Positions 11,222-21,564 of a DNA stretch of 64,000 nt are shown here, one piece after another (positions within the stretch are counted from its first letter, which is position 1; every line of letters begins with the position of its first letter). Location: assembly GCA_965112735.1 (NCBI GenBank), contig OZ218951.1, positions 186,001 to 250,000 on the forward strand. The letters run 5' to 3'. A program made the translations under genes and the position numbers. The notes beneath the pieces were generated by a model, which worked only from the letters and a program-made list of their open reading frames with translations, made no database searches and was not told where the DNA came from. Source of the stretch: Phaeosaccion multiseriatum. Taxonomy: Eukaryota; Ochrophyta, other classes.

Positions 11222-12704
11222 AGAGAGGGACGCGACAAGCGAACAGCATGGAGCATCAGCATGGGGCATCCAGAGTCATCAATCAGTGTCTAGCACCAGC
11301 CCTCCATGTCGGACCCAGTGACCCTCCAGCAACAGCACCCCAGCAAGTGAACCCCCCTTCCGATCATCACCTCGCCGTCCTGTGACTGCTCCCAACTCCG
11401 TCCCTCCCTCACCTGTCCCTGCACCTCATCCCCCTCTCGCAGCTCGTACAATGTGAACACCTCCCCGATGCGGTCCTCGGCCTTGACCCAAGCGAAGATG
11501 CAAGCCGCCACCTCCGCTGGGCTCTTGAAGAACAGCGTCAGTCTGACCCGGGGGTGGGAGGGTGGGGGGGGTGTCCGCAGGGGAGAGGATGAGGGTTGAG
11601 GATAGCAGATGTGAGCTTTGAATGACGACCATGTGCAAGTAGGAGGCGGGCTGCTGGCTGGCTGAGCAGGAAATATGAGCAGGAAGATATGGAGGAAACG
11701 AACGAAGAAATGGAGCAGGAAACGAAGGAAGAAATGGAGGCGGGCTGTCTGGCTTCCTTCCTTTATTCCTCCATTTTTCCCTTCGTTTCCTCCATTTCTT
11801 CCTTCCTTCCTTCCTTCCTTCCTTCCAGACTGAGTCGAACCTGGTCTGGGCGGTGTCGGTCCACTCCGCTCTCCCCTCCTTCACAAGCTGATCTACCACC
11901 TGGGCGAGGAGCACGCACGGGGGGGAAAGGGGACGGTATATCGTGCGTCAGAAGGGGAGTTGCGGGGGTTGGTTGGGTATGAGGAGGGGGGCGGGGTGCT
12001 CGACTTCGGCATGCATGCATGCGGTCACGGCCCGAGCATGGCCATCAGCCACACAAGCCACCATAGCAATGGTAGTTACGTTAGTCGTCATCAATCGCGG
12101 GTGTTGCGGGCCAAGCGTACGTGTGCCTGCGGCCGTGCCTGCTCACCTGCTTTGCAGCGGCCCCGTCCAACCTCCGCCGGATGGAGGGGTTCTCCCACAG
12201 CGACCACTCCTTCCACGCGAAGTGCTGCTGCTTGCGGCTGCTGTGGTACTCCAGCACGAGGTCCATCCACAGCTTCAGCTGCTTCTCTCTGGCGGAGCAG
12301 AGGCAGTGAGCGGGAGCGGGAAACGTGGACAGGGGGAGGGGAGGGGACCAGGGAGGGAGAGGGGAGAGAGGGTCACCGAGGCGGCGCAGAGTGGGAGGAG
12401 CGAGGGGTGGAGAGAGGGGAGAAAGGAAGAGGCGGCGTCACATTCACGAAGTCATCGTCTTCACCTTCCCCCTTTCTATATTCCCCATGTCGTCCGTTCT
12501 CCTTGAGCTCACTCCGCCCCCTTGACCCTCCATGTCTTGGCGAGTGCATATGTCTACGCACCACTCCTCAATCACTCCTCACCTCGTTGCCAGGACGGGC
12601 TGCAGCGTGAAGAAGGGCGGGAAATGGTAGAACTCAGGCAGGGCGGACGAGTCCTCGCTGTCACTGCTTCCGACGCTTGTGATGCTTGCGCTGAGCTCCG
12701 CCAT
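11011..12704 (-). CDS. VPS25: VPS25, ESCRT-II subunit
   Basis: Five exons in phase: 12704-12583, 12288-12147, 11899-11841, 11542-11413, 11145-11011; 195 aa, close to the usual VPS25 length (about 175-200). Family signatures in order: FPPFFTLQPVLATR near the N-terminus, the first winged helix (LWMDLVLEYH and ENPSIRRRLD), VKEGRAEWTDTAQT, then FKSPAEVAACIFAWV, VFTLYEL, and the second winged helix ending EDGVKFF. VPS25 bridges VPS22/VPS36 to ESCRT-III when cargo is sorted into multivesicular bodies. The N-terminus has an acidic Ser-rich extension. The third exon uses a weak donor (GTTCGA); the length match around AQTR/LTLFF supports it. The C-terminal tail after KFF is slightly extended (KPAGG). 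Confidence 0.93.
11182..11219. repeat. (GA)n tract upstream of the last VPS25 exon
   Basis: Pure GA dinucleotide run; on the coding strand it is (TC)n, within the pyrimidine-rich part of intron 4. Confidence 0.9.
11689..11828. repeat. GAAA/TTCC-rich repeat in VPS25 intron 3
   Basis: Imperfect inverted units: GGAAACGAAGGAAGAAATGG-like copies at 11689-11740 and their reverse complement at 11770-11800, then (CCTT)n to 11828. Could form a hairpin in the intron. Confidence 0.7.
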
Positions 12705-13559
12705 TGCAGGCGCAGCGCTGATGACGGGGGTTCAACGCTGCAGACTTCTCAGTGAGGGACACTTGGGGGGGGGCTGTTGTATCACCAACCTGCTGCTGCT
12801 GCTGCTGCTGCTGCTGCTTCTCCAGTTGCAGCTACAATCGCCTCCGTCAAAGGAGAAGGGGGACAGTGTTACACGGGGCTCAGATCGCGTCCGCTACAAG
12901 AAGAGAAGAGAAGAGGGAGACGGGGTGAAGTGGGACGGGGGGGAAACTTGTTGGCTCTCCAAAATAGCCATCTGTGCTTGCGTTGCCTGGGTGAGCGCCC
13001 CCGGCCGCCCCTCCACTTCCATCATTATTACAAAGAAGATACGCGTCTATTTAGGACTACTAAATAACTGACGAAGAAGCATGCGTAGGCGCCTGCCGTG
13101 CAAGCCCTTCCAAGAGCCACACAATAGAGAGAGAGTTTTGGTCCTTGCCAAGACCCAAGCCAAGGAAAAAAAGCGCTGCCTTTCATCTTTTTTCCCGCCC
13201 AGGTCCTTGCTCCATGTGGCCTCCAGCCTCTCCACCCTCGCCTGCGTGCATCAGACCAGGCCATGGAGCACTCCCCTCCAAGGGGAAGAGACGCCCAGAG
13301 CGGCGTGTGCTCCTTGGTGTGCTGGCCCAATCTCACAGCCAATGAATGCTTTGTGGCCGATAAACAGAGTGCGAGGCACGCTCTATCCTCGGCCCCGTGG
13401 CAAGGGCCTCTATGTATAGGGCGTCTATATATGCATATGTATTCGTGCATTCTGGAGGCGCGTCCGGCGCAACGAGAAGGAGAGCTGCCGACTGCTGACT
13501 GCCCACTGACAGCTGGCGACTGCCGACTGTCAACCAAGTACCAATTGTCAAAGTGCAGC
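12705..13559. other. Intergenic region, no gene recognised
   Basis: Between the VPS25 start and the stop of the next minus-strand gene. Has a CTG run at 12791-12818 next to a GTATCACCAAC motif, and otherwise unstructured sequence. Confidence 0.4.
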
Positions 13560-14243
13560 TCACTTCTTCTTCAGGAACTTCTTGCAGTCGGCTTTGCAGC
13601 CTGGGAAGCACTCTCCCCGAGTCTGCTGCTGCTCGCCTTTGGCCTGGCAGAAGGGTGGCGGGGGGGGGTGGGACAAGGAGGGAGGCGGTCGCGGCGGAGA
13701 CGCAATGAGGAGGAGGAGGAGGGGGCGGGGGGTTTACATACCCCATCAGGAGGGGGAGGAACGAATGGACGAAAGCCCTCAGCCCTCACCTTCGTGCAGA
13801 AGTAGAGGCATTCGCTGAGGCAGTTGACGTAGTTGGGGTCGTCCTTGGTACCCAATAGCGCTGGGTCTACATTCTTAATCTCCTTGGGGGCCGCCCACAC
13901 GGCGCCCCCCATGCCCACTGCGCCTGCAGAGCACGTACCGACCGCAACATCAATGACATGGGGGTAGGGCAGGGTGGGGTTAGCACAGCTTCAGAATGGA
14001 AGAACCGAGTAGGGCCACCATCGGGTATCCATCCGCGCCAGCCCTCCCTCGTTGAAGGGAGCCTGCCCCCACCCACACGCACGTACCGGTCAACCCCGCT
14101 ACTCCGCTTAAAAATGCGCGCCGGCTGCTGCTTCCGCCGCTACTCGCACTCATGCTCATGTCGCTGCTGCTACTCCTCGCCTCAGTTGCTGCTCGGACAG
14201 GCGTCGTCGGCCGCCTCACTGCCGGTGTGGAGAGGGAGGCATG

Positions 14244-14292
<49 letters not shown>

Positions 14293-14605
14293 AAGAAAAC
14301 TAAAGCACTTTTCCTGATGGCATGGAGTCAAGATAGCCCGGACCATCACAGTCGCGGCCTGGTCTTCACGTCTGCGGGAAGCCTTCTTTTCATTTCTTTC
14401 CCTCTCTAACCCACTTCTTTCGGAGGGAGGGCGAGATGCGACGCGAGAGGCATGTCCATGCTCACCTCAAGGAAGAGACAACCCCAAAAGTGTTTAATAA
14501 GGAGGAAGAGTACTTACCGGCAACGGAGGGAGAGAAGGCCCAGCCAATTGCCACGGCTGCCCAGCATACAACCGCCAGCAGCGCCAGCGGGGACAGTTGC
14601 GCCAT
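13560..14605 (-). CDS. Thylakoid-lumen protein with twin CX3CX3C motif
   Basis: Four exons in phase: 14605-14518, 14218-14087, 13923-13790, 13643-13560; 145 aa. Signal peptide (LALLAVVCWAAVAIGWAF) ends in the plastid Phe motif WAFSP; a Ser-rich transit part follows; then twin arginine SRRAFLSGVAGLTGAVG with cleavage near VWA/APKE, a Tat lumen signal. The mature protein is only about 60 residues: APKEIKNVDPALLGTKDD, then CLSECLYFC and, 16 residues later, CFPGCKADC, ending in a Lys-rich tail. Two CX3CX3C triplets could hold disulphides or a metal. I recall similar short Cys-rich tails in conserved plastid proteins but cannot name the family. The small size and lumen location suggest a photosystem or redox accessory role; that is inference. 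Confidence 0.82.
14244..14292. repeat. (GCAA)n microsatellite in intron 1 of the CX3C gene
   Basis: About twelve copies of GCAA, between the signal-peptide exon and the transit-peptide exon. Confidence 0.95.
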
Positions 14606-14778
14606 CCTAAAGGGGAGAGAGGAGAAAGAGAGAGAGAGCAAACAACGATGCAATCGCTTTCCGTCGCAGAGCTGAGGGAATGGGGGAGCAAAGACCAAGG
14701 AGGGGGGGGTACACGGGAAGGGGAGGGTGCGAAAGGACAGCAAGGCAGCAGCGGGGGACAGGAGTGAGTTCAGAGAGG

Positions 14779-16411
14779 ATGAAGAGAAGATATGGAAGGA
14801 AGGAAGAAGAAGCAAAGAGCGGGCTTCAGAGGAAGCAAAACTCGCATGGAGTAAGGGACTACTCCCCGCCATTTTTGTTTGTTGTTTTTGTCTTACTTGT
14901 TGTGTGTGTTGTGTGGAATGAAAAAATGAAAATGCATTACAACATGCTCAAAGGAAGGGCTGTATGTCGATTTGCTCGATTTTAGATCGAGGTGGCCGAA
15001 ATCAAATTGTGTAACTGTAAGCGTCCCGTCCCCCCCATAATGTCGCTCAAGTACGACGAGAACATGTTCGAGGTCAGGGTGCCCCCTCCCCCCTCCCTGG
15101 CGGACCCGCCGTACGCCCAGGAGAGGAGGCCGGCTCCTGGTTTTGCGGGAGACATCGAGGACGAAGATACCGAGGCGGCAGGGGGTCCATGTGATGTTGG
15201 GGATCTAGGTGGCAGCAGCACGGATCCTTTCCCGCTCCTCAAGAAAGAGGACCCACCTCAAGAGGGGGAGTCTTTCACCTCTCCGTTGGCGCTCTTCTCA
15301 TTGGGACCACATTCACTTTCTACGGCGGCAGGGACATCACAGCAAGTCCAAGGCCCCATCGACGACGAGGAGGGAGGAGTAGGCCTGCAGCCCCCCCCGC
15401 AGCCCCTCGGGTTCCAGGAGCTCTCTGTGAAGATGGGGGAGCACGAAGGCGAGGTGCAGCAGGCCATGTCACATCTCAAGGTGAGATGGCTGAGAGGGGG
15501 TTTAGACGCTACTTTTGGTTGCACCCGTGCTGGCCTTCGAAAGTACCTTGCATTCCCCTCCGCCATCTCGCCGCCCTTTTCTCGCCGTTTTACTGATGCG
15601 GTGCGTCTTCTCCCCCTTCTCCTCATCCTCCCAGACGCTGAGGACACGGGGAGATATATCCGCCGACGAATTCCAGCACCGCGAGACTTTCATCTCCTCC
15701 TACGCAGCCATGAAGGAGTCAAGGCTCACTGGCGAGAGCGGCGGGGTCATGGAGGAAGGCGGCCTGCTCGACGGCGATGACGACGACGGCAGTGGTCGAG
15801 GCCAGGGAGGGAATGGAGAAGGGGGGCCTCTCGCGCTGAGGTCCTCCGCAGAGTACAGCGCCCTCGTGAAGGAGTACCTGCACTGCCTGGGGGGGGGGCT
15901 CAGCCTGGCCAAGCAGACCATGGGCCCCCTCGGCTCGTATGTGTTGCACCTGGCGTCCACTGTGACCGCAGCCGTGTTCTCAGGAGGGGGCTGGGGAGGC
16001 GCCGGGGAGGAGGGTGGCGACGACGCGTACCACCCGTACCACCAACAGGATGGAGGGAGGGGGGCGCGGCCACGGAGGAGGACGATGGCGGAGGCCGACC
16101 TGGAGGGAGGGGACGACGCGGAGGAGGGGACGGGAGAGGCGGTCCTTGGAGGAGCTGGGCACGCGTCTGCACCATTCGTAGAGGGTGGGTGGGATACGTC
16201 AACAGAGGTAATAGGGGCAGGGGCAGAAACAGGGGCAGGCTTCAGTCTGTCTGCTGCAAAGCGACGTGTGATGGAGCTGTGCCGTGGCGCCCCTTCCCTG
16301 CCCACTCGGCACGACCAGCCCCTCCCTGCCTTTGGCGGCTCCTCCTCTTTCAGGGACGTCCCGCTGTACCAAGCGGGGGGGCAGGAGGGCGGCGACGAGA
16401 CGGCATTTTGA
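14779..16411 (+). CDS. Unrecognised protein with SHOCT-like helical segment
   Basis: Best model has three exons: 14779-14850, 14986-15480, 15635-16411 (447 aa). The two larger exons are solid open frames joined in phase across a GT-AG intron; the first exon is a guess, and an internal Met at about 15040 is an alternative start. Early part KLCNCKRPVPPIMSLKYDEN is followed by Pro/acid-rich linker. A short helical stretch LRTRGDISADEFQHRETFI resembles the SHOCT helix pair, then EYSALVKEYLHCLGGGLSL and an apolar segment (YVLHLASTVTAAVFS) that might dip into a membrane. The rest is low-complexity Gly/Glu/Asp. No family recognised. It is divergent from the CX3C gene. Confidence 0.5.
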
Positions 16412-17126
16412 GTCGCGGAGGGGATGCCCCACCCCTGTTTCCTACAGTACTCCCTCGGCCCCCTTCTGAACCATATAGAGGCGCCAGGGCCACTGCTTGC
16501 CCTCGCTCGTCCCGAGAAGGACTGAGGAGGAGAGAGAAACTCCTCTCTCGAGGCCTCACTCACCCGCGGCGGCGATGGAGAGAGCCACACCCCCACAATG
16601 AAGGAGGGCAGCGCTCCTGTGTGGCCTGCGCACAACAGAGATGGGCTGAATGACCGCTAGATGAACACAGCCTTGAGAAAGAGAAGAGAAAACCAACTCT
16701 ATTTTCAACATCTATCGTATCTATGCATAAAACAAATTAAAATCAAACATGGGGTCTCATGCCGTGAGTGCAGCGGCCGGCCCTCCCTCTATCCGTCACG
16801 GAGAGAGCGAGACGAGAAGGACCTCCCCGTCTCCCCCCCGCCTGACCGGCCGTTCTGCTCCCCTCTCGTCTGCAATGTCTCTTCCTACCGCCTCTCTGGG
16901 CTCCATGCTTCGCCCCCCGCGACGGCACTTGTCCTCATCTAGTGCCATCTCTCCCGACGATCTTTTAATGACCAACGCCCCCCGGGAGGAGACCTGCCGT
17001 AAACTAAGCCCCTTGTATAACTCCTTGCGCGCCCCTCGCTCGTCGTCTCCTCTCTACCGCAGCGCCGAGGGGCCTCACTTGACGTCAGTCACTTGCTTGG
17101 ACTTGGCACCTCACTCCTCGCCCCTC
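16412..17126. other. Intergenic region, convergent 3' ends
   Basis: Between the stop of the unknown gene (+) and the stop of the PH-like gene (-). An AT-rich patch at 16690-16750 is the likely 3' processing area of the plus gene. No gene seen. Confidence 0.45.
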
Positions 17127-19334
17127 TTAGGTGTCGCTCCTGATTTGTTGGCTGACAGCTTGGCACTCCTCAGACGTCTGACTCAGGATGTAGTTGTAGT
17201 TCCTCTCAAATTCGGGCAGCGATCTGAGTACGAGAGGAGGACAGCACGTGCGAAAAACGAGTCAAGAGCTGAAACCCGATGGCAACCTACAGCCAGGTTG
17301 AAAGGACCAAACTGAAATGCAATGCGTTACGTGTACGTACTTGAGCTCGAGTTTGCTCCCGTCCTTAAGCTCCAGCACCACGTCACCGCAGCGGCCAAAG
17401 AAGCGGTACACATACACCATTCGCCTGAACAAGGCATATGGGAAAAGTTATGTGCGAGGGATCTGTGAGGAACGGGCGAGGGGGGCACACTGCGAGAGGG
17501 GTCCTCGCCCTCCCACACAATTCAATGCCCTGCCCTGCCCTGCAATGACGTACTTGATCTCCGGGTAAACAATTTCGGAAAACTCGTTTCCGCCGAAGCC
17601 GCTGACGATGCTGATGCGCCTGCTGGTGATGGTGTACGTCACCCACACCTGACGAGCAATAGCGGCCGCGAAGGGCACAATACCTGCGACGGGGGTTAGG
17701 ACCAGGGGGGGGGGGGTTGAAGGTCAGGACCAAAGGGCTTCAAGGGGGGGGGGGGGGGTGAGGGTCAGCACGAAATGGCCAAGACTCAAAGGCCCAAGGG
17801 GGGTGGGGAGGCGCAGCACACACACACGGAGGTACACAACGCGTACGTGTCGAGGCTGCGAGGAGCACATTGAGGGAGGAGGGTCCGGCTCTTGGGGCAA
17901 TTCGAGCCTTTGGAGATGGCCACAGTACACGCGGGGCCGCCACTGATCCATCACGACCAAGCACCTATGGCCAGAGCTCAGAGGGAAAGGCCCATCTGTG
18001 CAACGCTCTCTTTGCCAACTTACCGAGGATGGTGATGATAGAAACGGCGGGAATGAATGTCTCGCTCACGTCAGGCTTGCCCTCCCAAAACGTCTCCTCG
18101 GGCGCCAGCGAAATCTGCAGAGGGACGACACCACCAGCACCACCAGCACCAGCACCACCACCAGCAGCAGCAGAGCAGCAGCAGGAAGACACGCAGGCAG
18201 GCCCGGGTTAGGACTGCTTCGAGAGGATAGACGAAAGACGCTGAGACGAAGGGCCCTTTCACAAGGAACCATATGCCCGGCCGCCCTTGTCGCCCCTCAC
18301 CTTGCTGGTGTCGCCCCTCTTCCCCTCGGTGGCCTCCTTCTTCTCCCTCTTGGCTCCAGTGCGCTGCACCTCCTCCCCGTCCGCGTCCAGGAGACCCTCC
18401 TCCAACGTCGACTGGGGAGGGAGCGCAAAGCGTGCATACACACACAGGTAAAGAGAGAGAGTGAGGAGAGTGAGAGGGGAGAGAAGGAGGGTGTGTGCAT
18501 ACACACACAAACTGTGTCCTTTCCCCCCTCTGCTGCCATCCCACTGCGCCATAGTGCAAGTCTCCAACTCTTGAGCCTGACCTTGCCGAACATGGTGACT
18601 CCGGAGGGCCGCACTGACAGAGATGGTGTCCTCGCCGGTGCCGAGCAAGAGGAAGCTATCTGTGGTTGGTTTGCTACAGCACGAGGGCATCGTACACTAG
18701 CTGCTTACCGCAAGAAGCATCGCGGGAAGGGGATGCCACCAGCAGTAGACAGCGGAGAAGGGGTAGAACGGGGCAAGCAGGGAAGCAGAGACTGGTTTAG
18801 AGTCGAGGACGCGAGCCAGTGGGAAGGAGCCAGCCAGAGGGGAAAGAAGGAGCATGGGTCGCTCGAAAAGAAATCGCCTCTCCTTCCTGCTCCCCCGTGG
18901 CCTCGCCTCTCTGTACGACTCCAAAAACGCCACTAGTTCTCGAGTACATGGGCTCACAGGCCATCAGTCCTCCAAGCAGAGCAGCCTGTCTACGTCAAGC
19001 CGAGCTGACGAAGCGGAGGGCCTCGTCAGTGGGAGGTGACTCCCTCAGTGGGAGATGACTCCCCCTGCAATGATTACTCCCAGATTGAACACTCTCGTAG
19101 AGGGGTTCCTCGGAGGTACCCAGCACCTGATTACACCCCTCAGAACACTCGCGCAGGCCCACCGCTCCCCTCTCTCTCTTTGCTCAACCTTTCCTTGCCA
19201 CGTACTACTTTAAACCCATTGGGCTTCGCTTTGCAAGCCCCTGCCTCGCACGAACCTGATGGAACGAAGGCCACCGCAACCCGAGCGAGGCTCAGGACCC
19301 CGACAAGGAGCAGTACCCATAATTGTTGAGCCAT
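17127..19334 (-). CDS. Plastid-targeted PH-like (DUF304-type) membrane protein
   Basis: Seven exons in phase: 19334-19256, 18613-18582, 18411-18301, 18114-18024, 17683-17554, 17424-17341, 17223-17127; 207 aa. Signal peptide (LWVLLLVGVLSLARVAVA) is cleaved before FVPS, the Phe motif of secondary plastid presequences. After a charged linker comes EETFWEGKP, two apolar stretches (TFIPAVSIITILGIVPFAAA) and a bacterial PH-like core: VTYTITSRRISIVSGFGG, SEIVYPEIK, then GDVVLELKDGSKLELKSL. YTITSRRI and the EIK strand are typical of the DUF304/bPH fold seen in cyanobacteria and chloroplasts. Exact function unknown; membrane-associated in the plastid is inferred. The 32-base second exon is small but keeps frame and completes the presequence. 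It shares a 186-bp divergent promoter region with LSM7. Confidence 0.8.
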
Positions 19335-19520
19335 CGTGGAGAAGCAGAGTTGGAGATGAAGGAGGAGATGAAAAAAAACTATTTCACCTTTGGTTGCTAA
19401 AAGATACCAAACCCAGGGGGTCGCGACGCCTTGCTCGAACGAGGAGGGAAAAGACACACAGCTCCAGCTACTGAACAACCACAGCCTACGGAGGAAGAGG
19501 GACCAATAGAGCGTAGTTCA

Positions 19521-20165
19521 ATGTCTAAACCCGCAGCAGCAGCAGCAGGAGGAGGAGGAGGAGGGGGGGGCAAGCAGCACCAGGAGAACGTGCTGAACCT
19601 GGAGAAGTACCTCGACCAAGGCGTGCGAGTCAAATTCCAGGGAGGGAGGGAGGTGTCGGGCACGCTCAAGGGATACGATCAGCTCGTCAATCTCGTGCTG
19701 GACGGCTGCGTGGAGACTCTCAGAGGTGAGTGGGCAGAGGGCGGTGGGTGGTGCTGTGCCGAGTGAGGCTCGGGAGTAGCAGGTGTATCTTATGGAAGGT
19801 GAGGGCAAGCAGTGGAGAGATTACTGGGTGTTGCTGCTCCTGCTACTGCTGAGAGTGCTGGGAAGTGTATGGTTAGGAGCCTTGCTAAGGTCGCCCTGGG
19901 AGGCAGCGAAAGCAGAGAAGTTAAGGCCAGCCTGCGCCCAACGCTCCCCCTTCTTTGATGTTGGTCTGCCCGCCATTGACCTCCATCCTCTCCTCTCACA
20001 CCCCTGACACTGTTGCACACAGACCCCAGCGACCCCTACCGTATGACGGACGAGACGCGCACCCTTGGTCTGGTGGTGTGCAGAGGGACGCAAGTGAGCC
20101 TCATAAGCCCGCTGGACGGCATGGAGGAGATCGAGAACCCCTTCACCGCCGGGCAAGAAGGTTGA
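19521..20165 (+). CDS. LSM7: LSM7, Sm-like protein of the LSM1-7/LSM2-8 rings
   Basis: Two exons, 19521-19725 and 20023-20165; 115 aa. Sm1 motif: LEKYLDQGVRVKFQGGREV, GTLKGYDQLVNLVLDGC; Sm2 motif: RTLGLVVCRGTQVSLISP, then DGMEEIENPF, the usual LSM7 end. LSM7 sits in the U6 snRNA-binding LSM2-8 ring and the mRNA-decay LSM1-7 ring. The N-terminus has an Ala/Gly run. An in-frame upstream Met at 19431 exists, but MSKP matches the family start. The intron separates VETLR from DPSDPYRMTDE. Confidence 0.95.
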
Positions 20166-20415
20166 GGACGAGGAGAGTCTGGCGCAGGACGGGAATTCCG
20201 CTTCTGTGCTACCTTTGGAGTGCTCGGCGATGGATTGCTGCAGCGGTGGGGGGGGGCTTCGGTCTGTGTGTCCGCCTCCCCGCCCCTGCAGAGCCACTGC
20301 CGCCCACGGGGAGGGAGGCCACGCTCGCGCGCTCGAGGCTCCTGAAGGGGAGGCCCAGAGTAGGCAGGCAATTGCTGGTTCTACCTACCACCCTGCCGCC
20401 ACATTCGTCTGCTCT

Positions 20416-20617
20416 CCCTCACGGCCGTGAGGGTGGACAGCCCGTCCGCTGTGCTGGACACAAGGGGCCCGGGATGGTGGACCTTAAGCACAAGAGATGC
20501 CAGCACGAAGGGTGTCAGGCAGCGTCCTCTTACGGCCGTGAGGGTGGACCGCGCGTCCGCTGTGCTGGACACAAGGGGCCCGGGATGGTGTGCTATAAGA
20601 AAAGAAGGTTGTCATGA
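20416..20617 (+). pseudogene. Truncated inverted copy of an EsV-1-7 gene end
   Basis: The left arm of the palindrome reads, in the plus direction, half of one EsV-1-7 motif (GREGGQPVRCAGHKGPGMVD), one whole motif (CQHEGCQAASSYGREGG onward) and the same end CYKKRRLS plus stop as the minus gene. No start or first motif is present; upstream sequence is the LSM7 3' region. It therefore looks like a 5'-truncated, inverted copy made by duplication of the neighbouring gene's 3' end. Confidence 0.8.
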
Positions 20618-20869
20618 ACCACCTTCGACATGTCGTCAGCGTCTTACGCATCCATGTAGAAGGTGGTTCATGACAACTTTCTTTTCTTGTAGCACACCAT
20701 CCCGGGCCCCTTGTGTCCAGCACAGCGGACGCGCGGTCCACCCTCACGGCCGTAAGAGGACGCTGCCTGACACCCTTCGTGCTGGCATCTCTTGTGCTTA
20801 AGGTCCACCATCCCGGACCCCTGGTGTCCAGCACAGCGGACGGGCTGTCCACCCTCACGGCCGTAAGAG
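20416..20869. repeat. Near-perfect inverted duplication (about 217-bp arms, 20-bp loop)
   Basis: Left arm about 20416-20632, spacer 20633-20652, right arm 20653-20869. The arms match across almost their whole length, including TCATGAACCACCTTCGACAT near the centre and its reverse complement. Both encode the C-terminal part of an EsV-1-7 protein, converging on the spacer. Confidence 0.93.
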
Positions 20870-21051
20870 GGGTGTTTCCGACACCCTTCGTGCTGGCATC
20901 TCCTGGCCGGGGAGGCGCTGGTTTCAGACGGCGAACAGGCGCCATAACAGCAAAAGGAGCAGCAGCTGCGTCTCAGCAGATGACGTGTCGGGGGCTGAAA
21001 GTGAACATGAACCCACTGTTGCTGGTGCCTTGGGCACAGAACACAAGGCAC
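20668..21051 (-). CDS. EsV-1-7 cysteine-motif protein
   Basis: 127-aa frame with two complete EsV-1-7 motifs: CQHEGCRKHPSYGREGG then RCAGHQGSGMVDLKHKR, and a second CQHEGCQAASSYGREGG copy ending GMVCYKKRKLS. The pattern C-x4-C-x15-C-x2-H followed by GMVD..KR is that of the EsV-1-7 family, named after an Ectocarpus virus gene and expanded in brown algae, where IMMEDIATE UPRIGHT is a developmental regulator. Biochemical role of the motif is not known; metal binding is likely. The 51 residues before the first motif are Cys/His-rich without clear structure, and a further upstream exon is possible (an acceptor-like CCGGCCAG precedes the first motif), so the start is uncertain. Confidence 0.75.
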   Translation of the reverse strand: MPCVLCPRHQQQWVHVHFQPPTRHLLRRSCCSFCCYGACSPSETSASPARRCQHEGCRKHPSYGREGGQPVRCAGHQGSGMVDLKHKRCQHEGCQAASSYGREGGPRVRCAGHKGPGMVCYKKRKLS

Positions 21052-21564
21052 TCTCTCTCCTCCTTCTCTCCGGAGGGAAGCCGGAGGCGGCGGGACACGT
21101 TCGCTGGTGAGGGTGCGGCTTTGCTTTCCCTGAGGCTTGGAGCCCTAGCGGCACTCTGAGTCTGGAGCTGTGTCCGAAGCTTCCGAGTCTGAAGCTCTGG
21201 AGCCTTTCTATTTCTAGAGTCTCCAAGCCAGGGGGCTAGGAAAGTAGTGCGGGACTGCTCGCCCCGCTCTTCTGAAGGGTTATGAGAGTCATAAAGAGTG
21301 AAATGAAGGTTGTCGTCTCATCACAAGATGCTTGCTTATCCATCACCCTACGGTCCACTTCCCTCCCTTGATCCTCCCTTCCCGCCCACCTCTATCCTTT
21401 CCTTCTCCCTCTCCCACTATGACGTCCTCTCATCTTATCACTCACCTCACCTACCTCGACAGAGCGCCAATGCCGATTGAGTCGACATGAAAACTCGCAG
21501 AGGTCGAAACCTCCTCCAAAAAATCGACCTTGTTAAAGCTCCTCATCTTCCCCTCTCTTATAGG

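Noticed and set aside
11830-11842. Read-through of VPS25 exon 3 into FDSVWK
   Set aside because: Length comparison with VPS25 requires the earlier GTTCGA donor; the read-through continues into a TTCC repeat.
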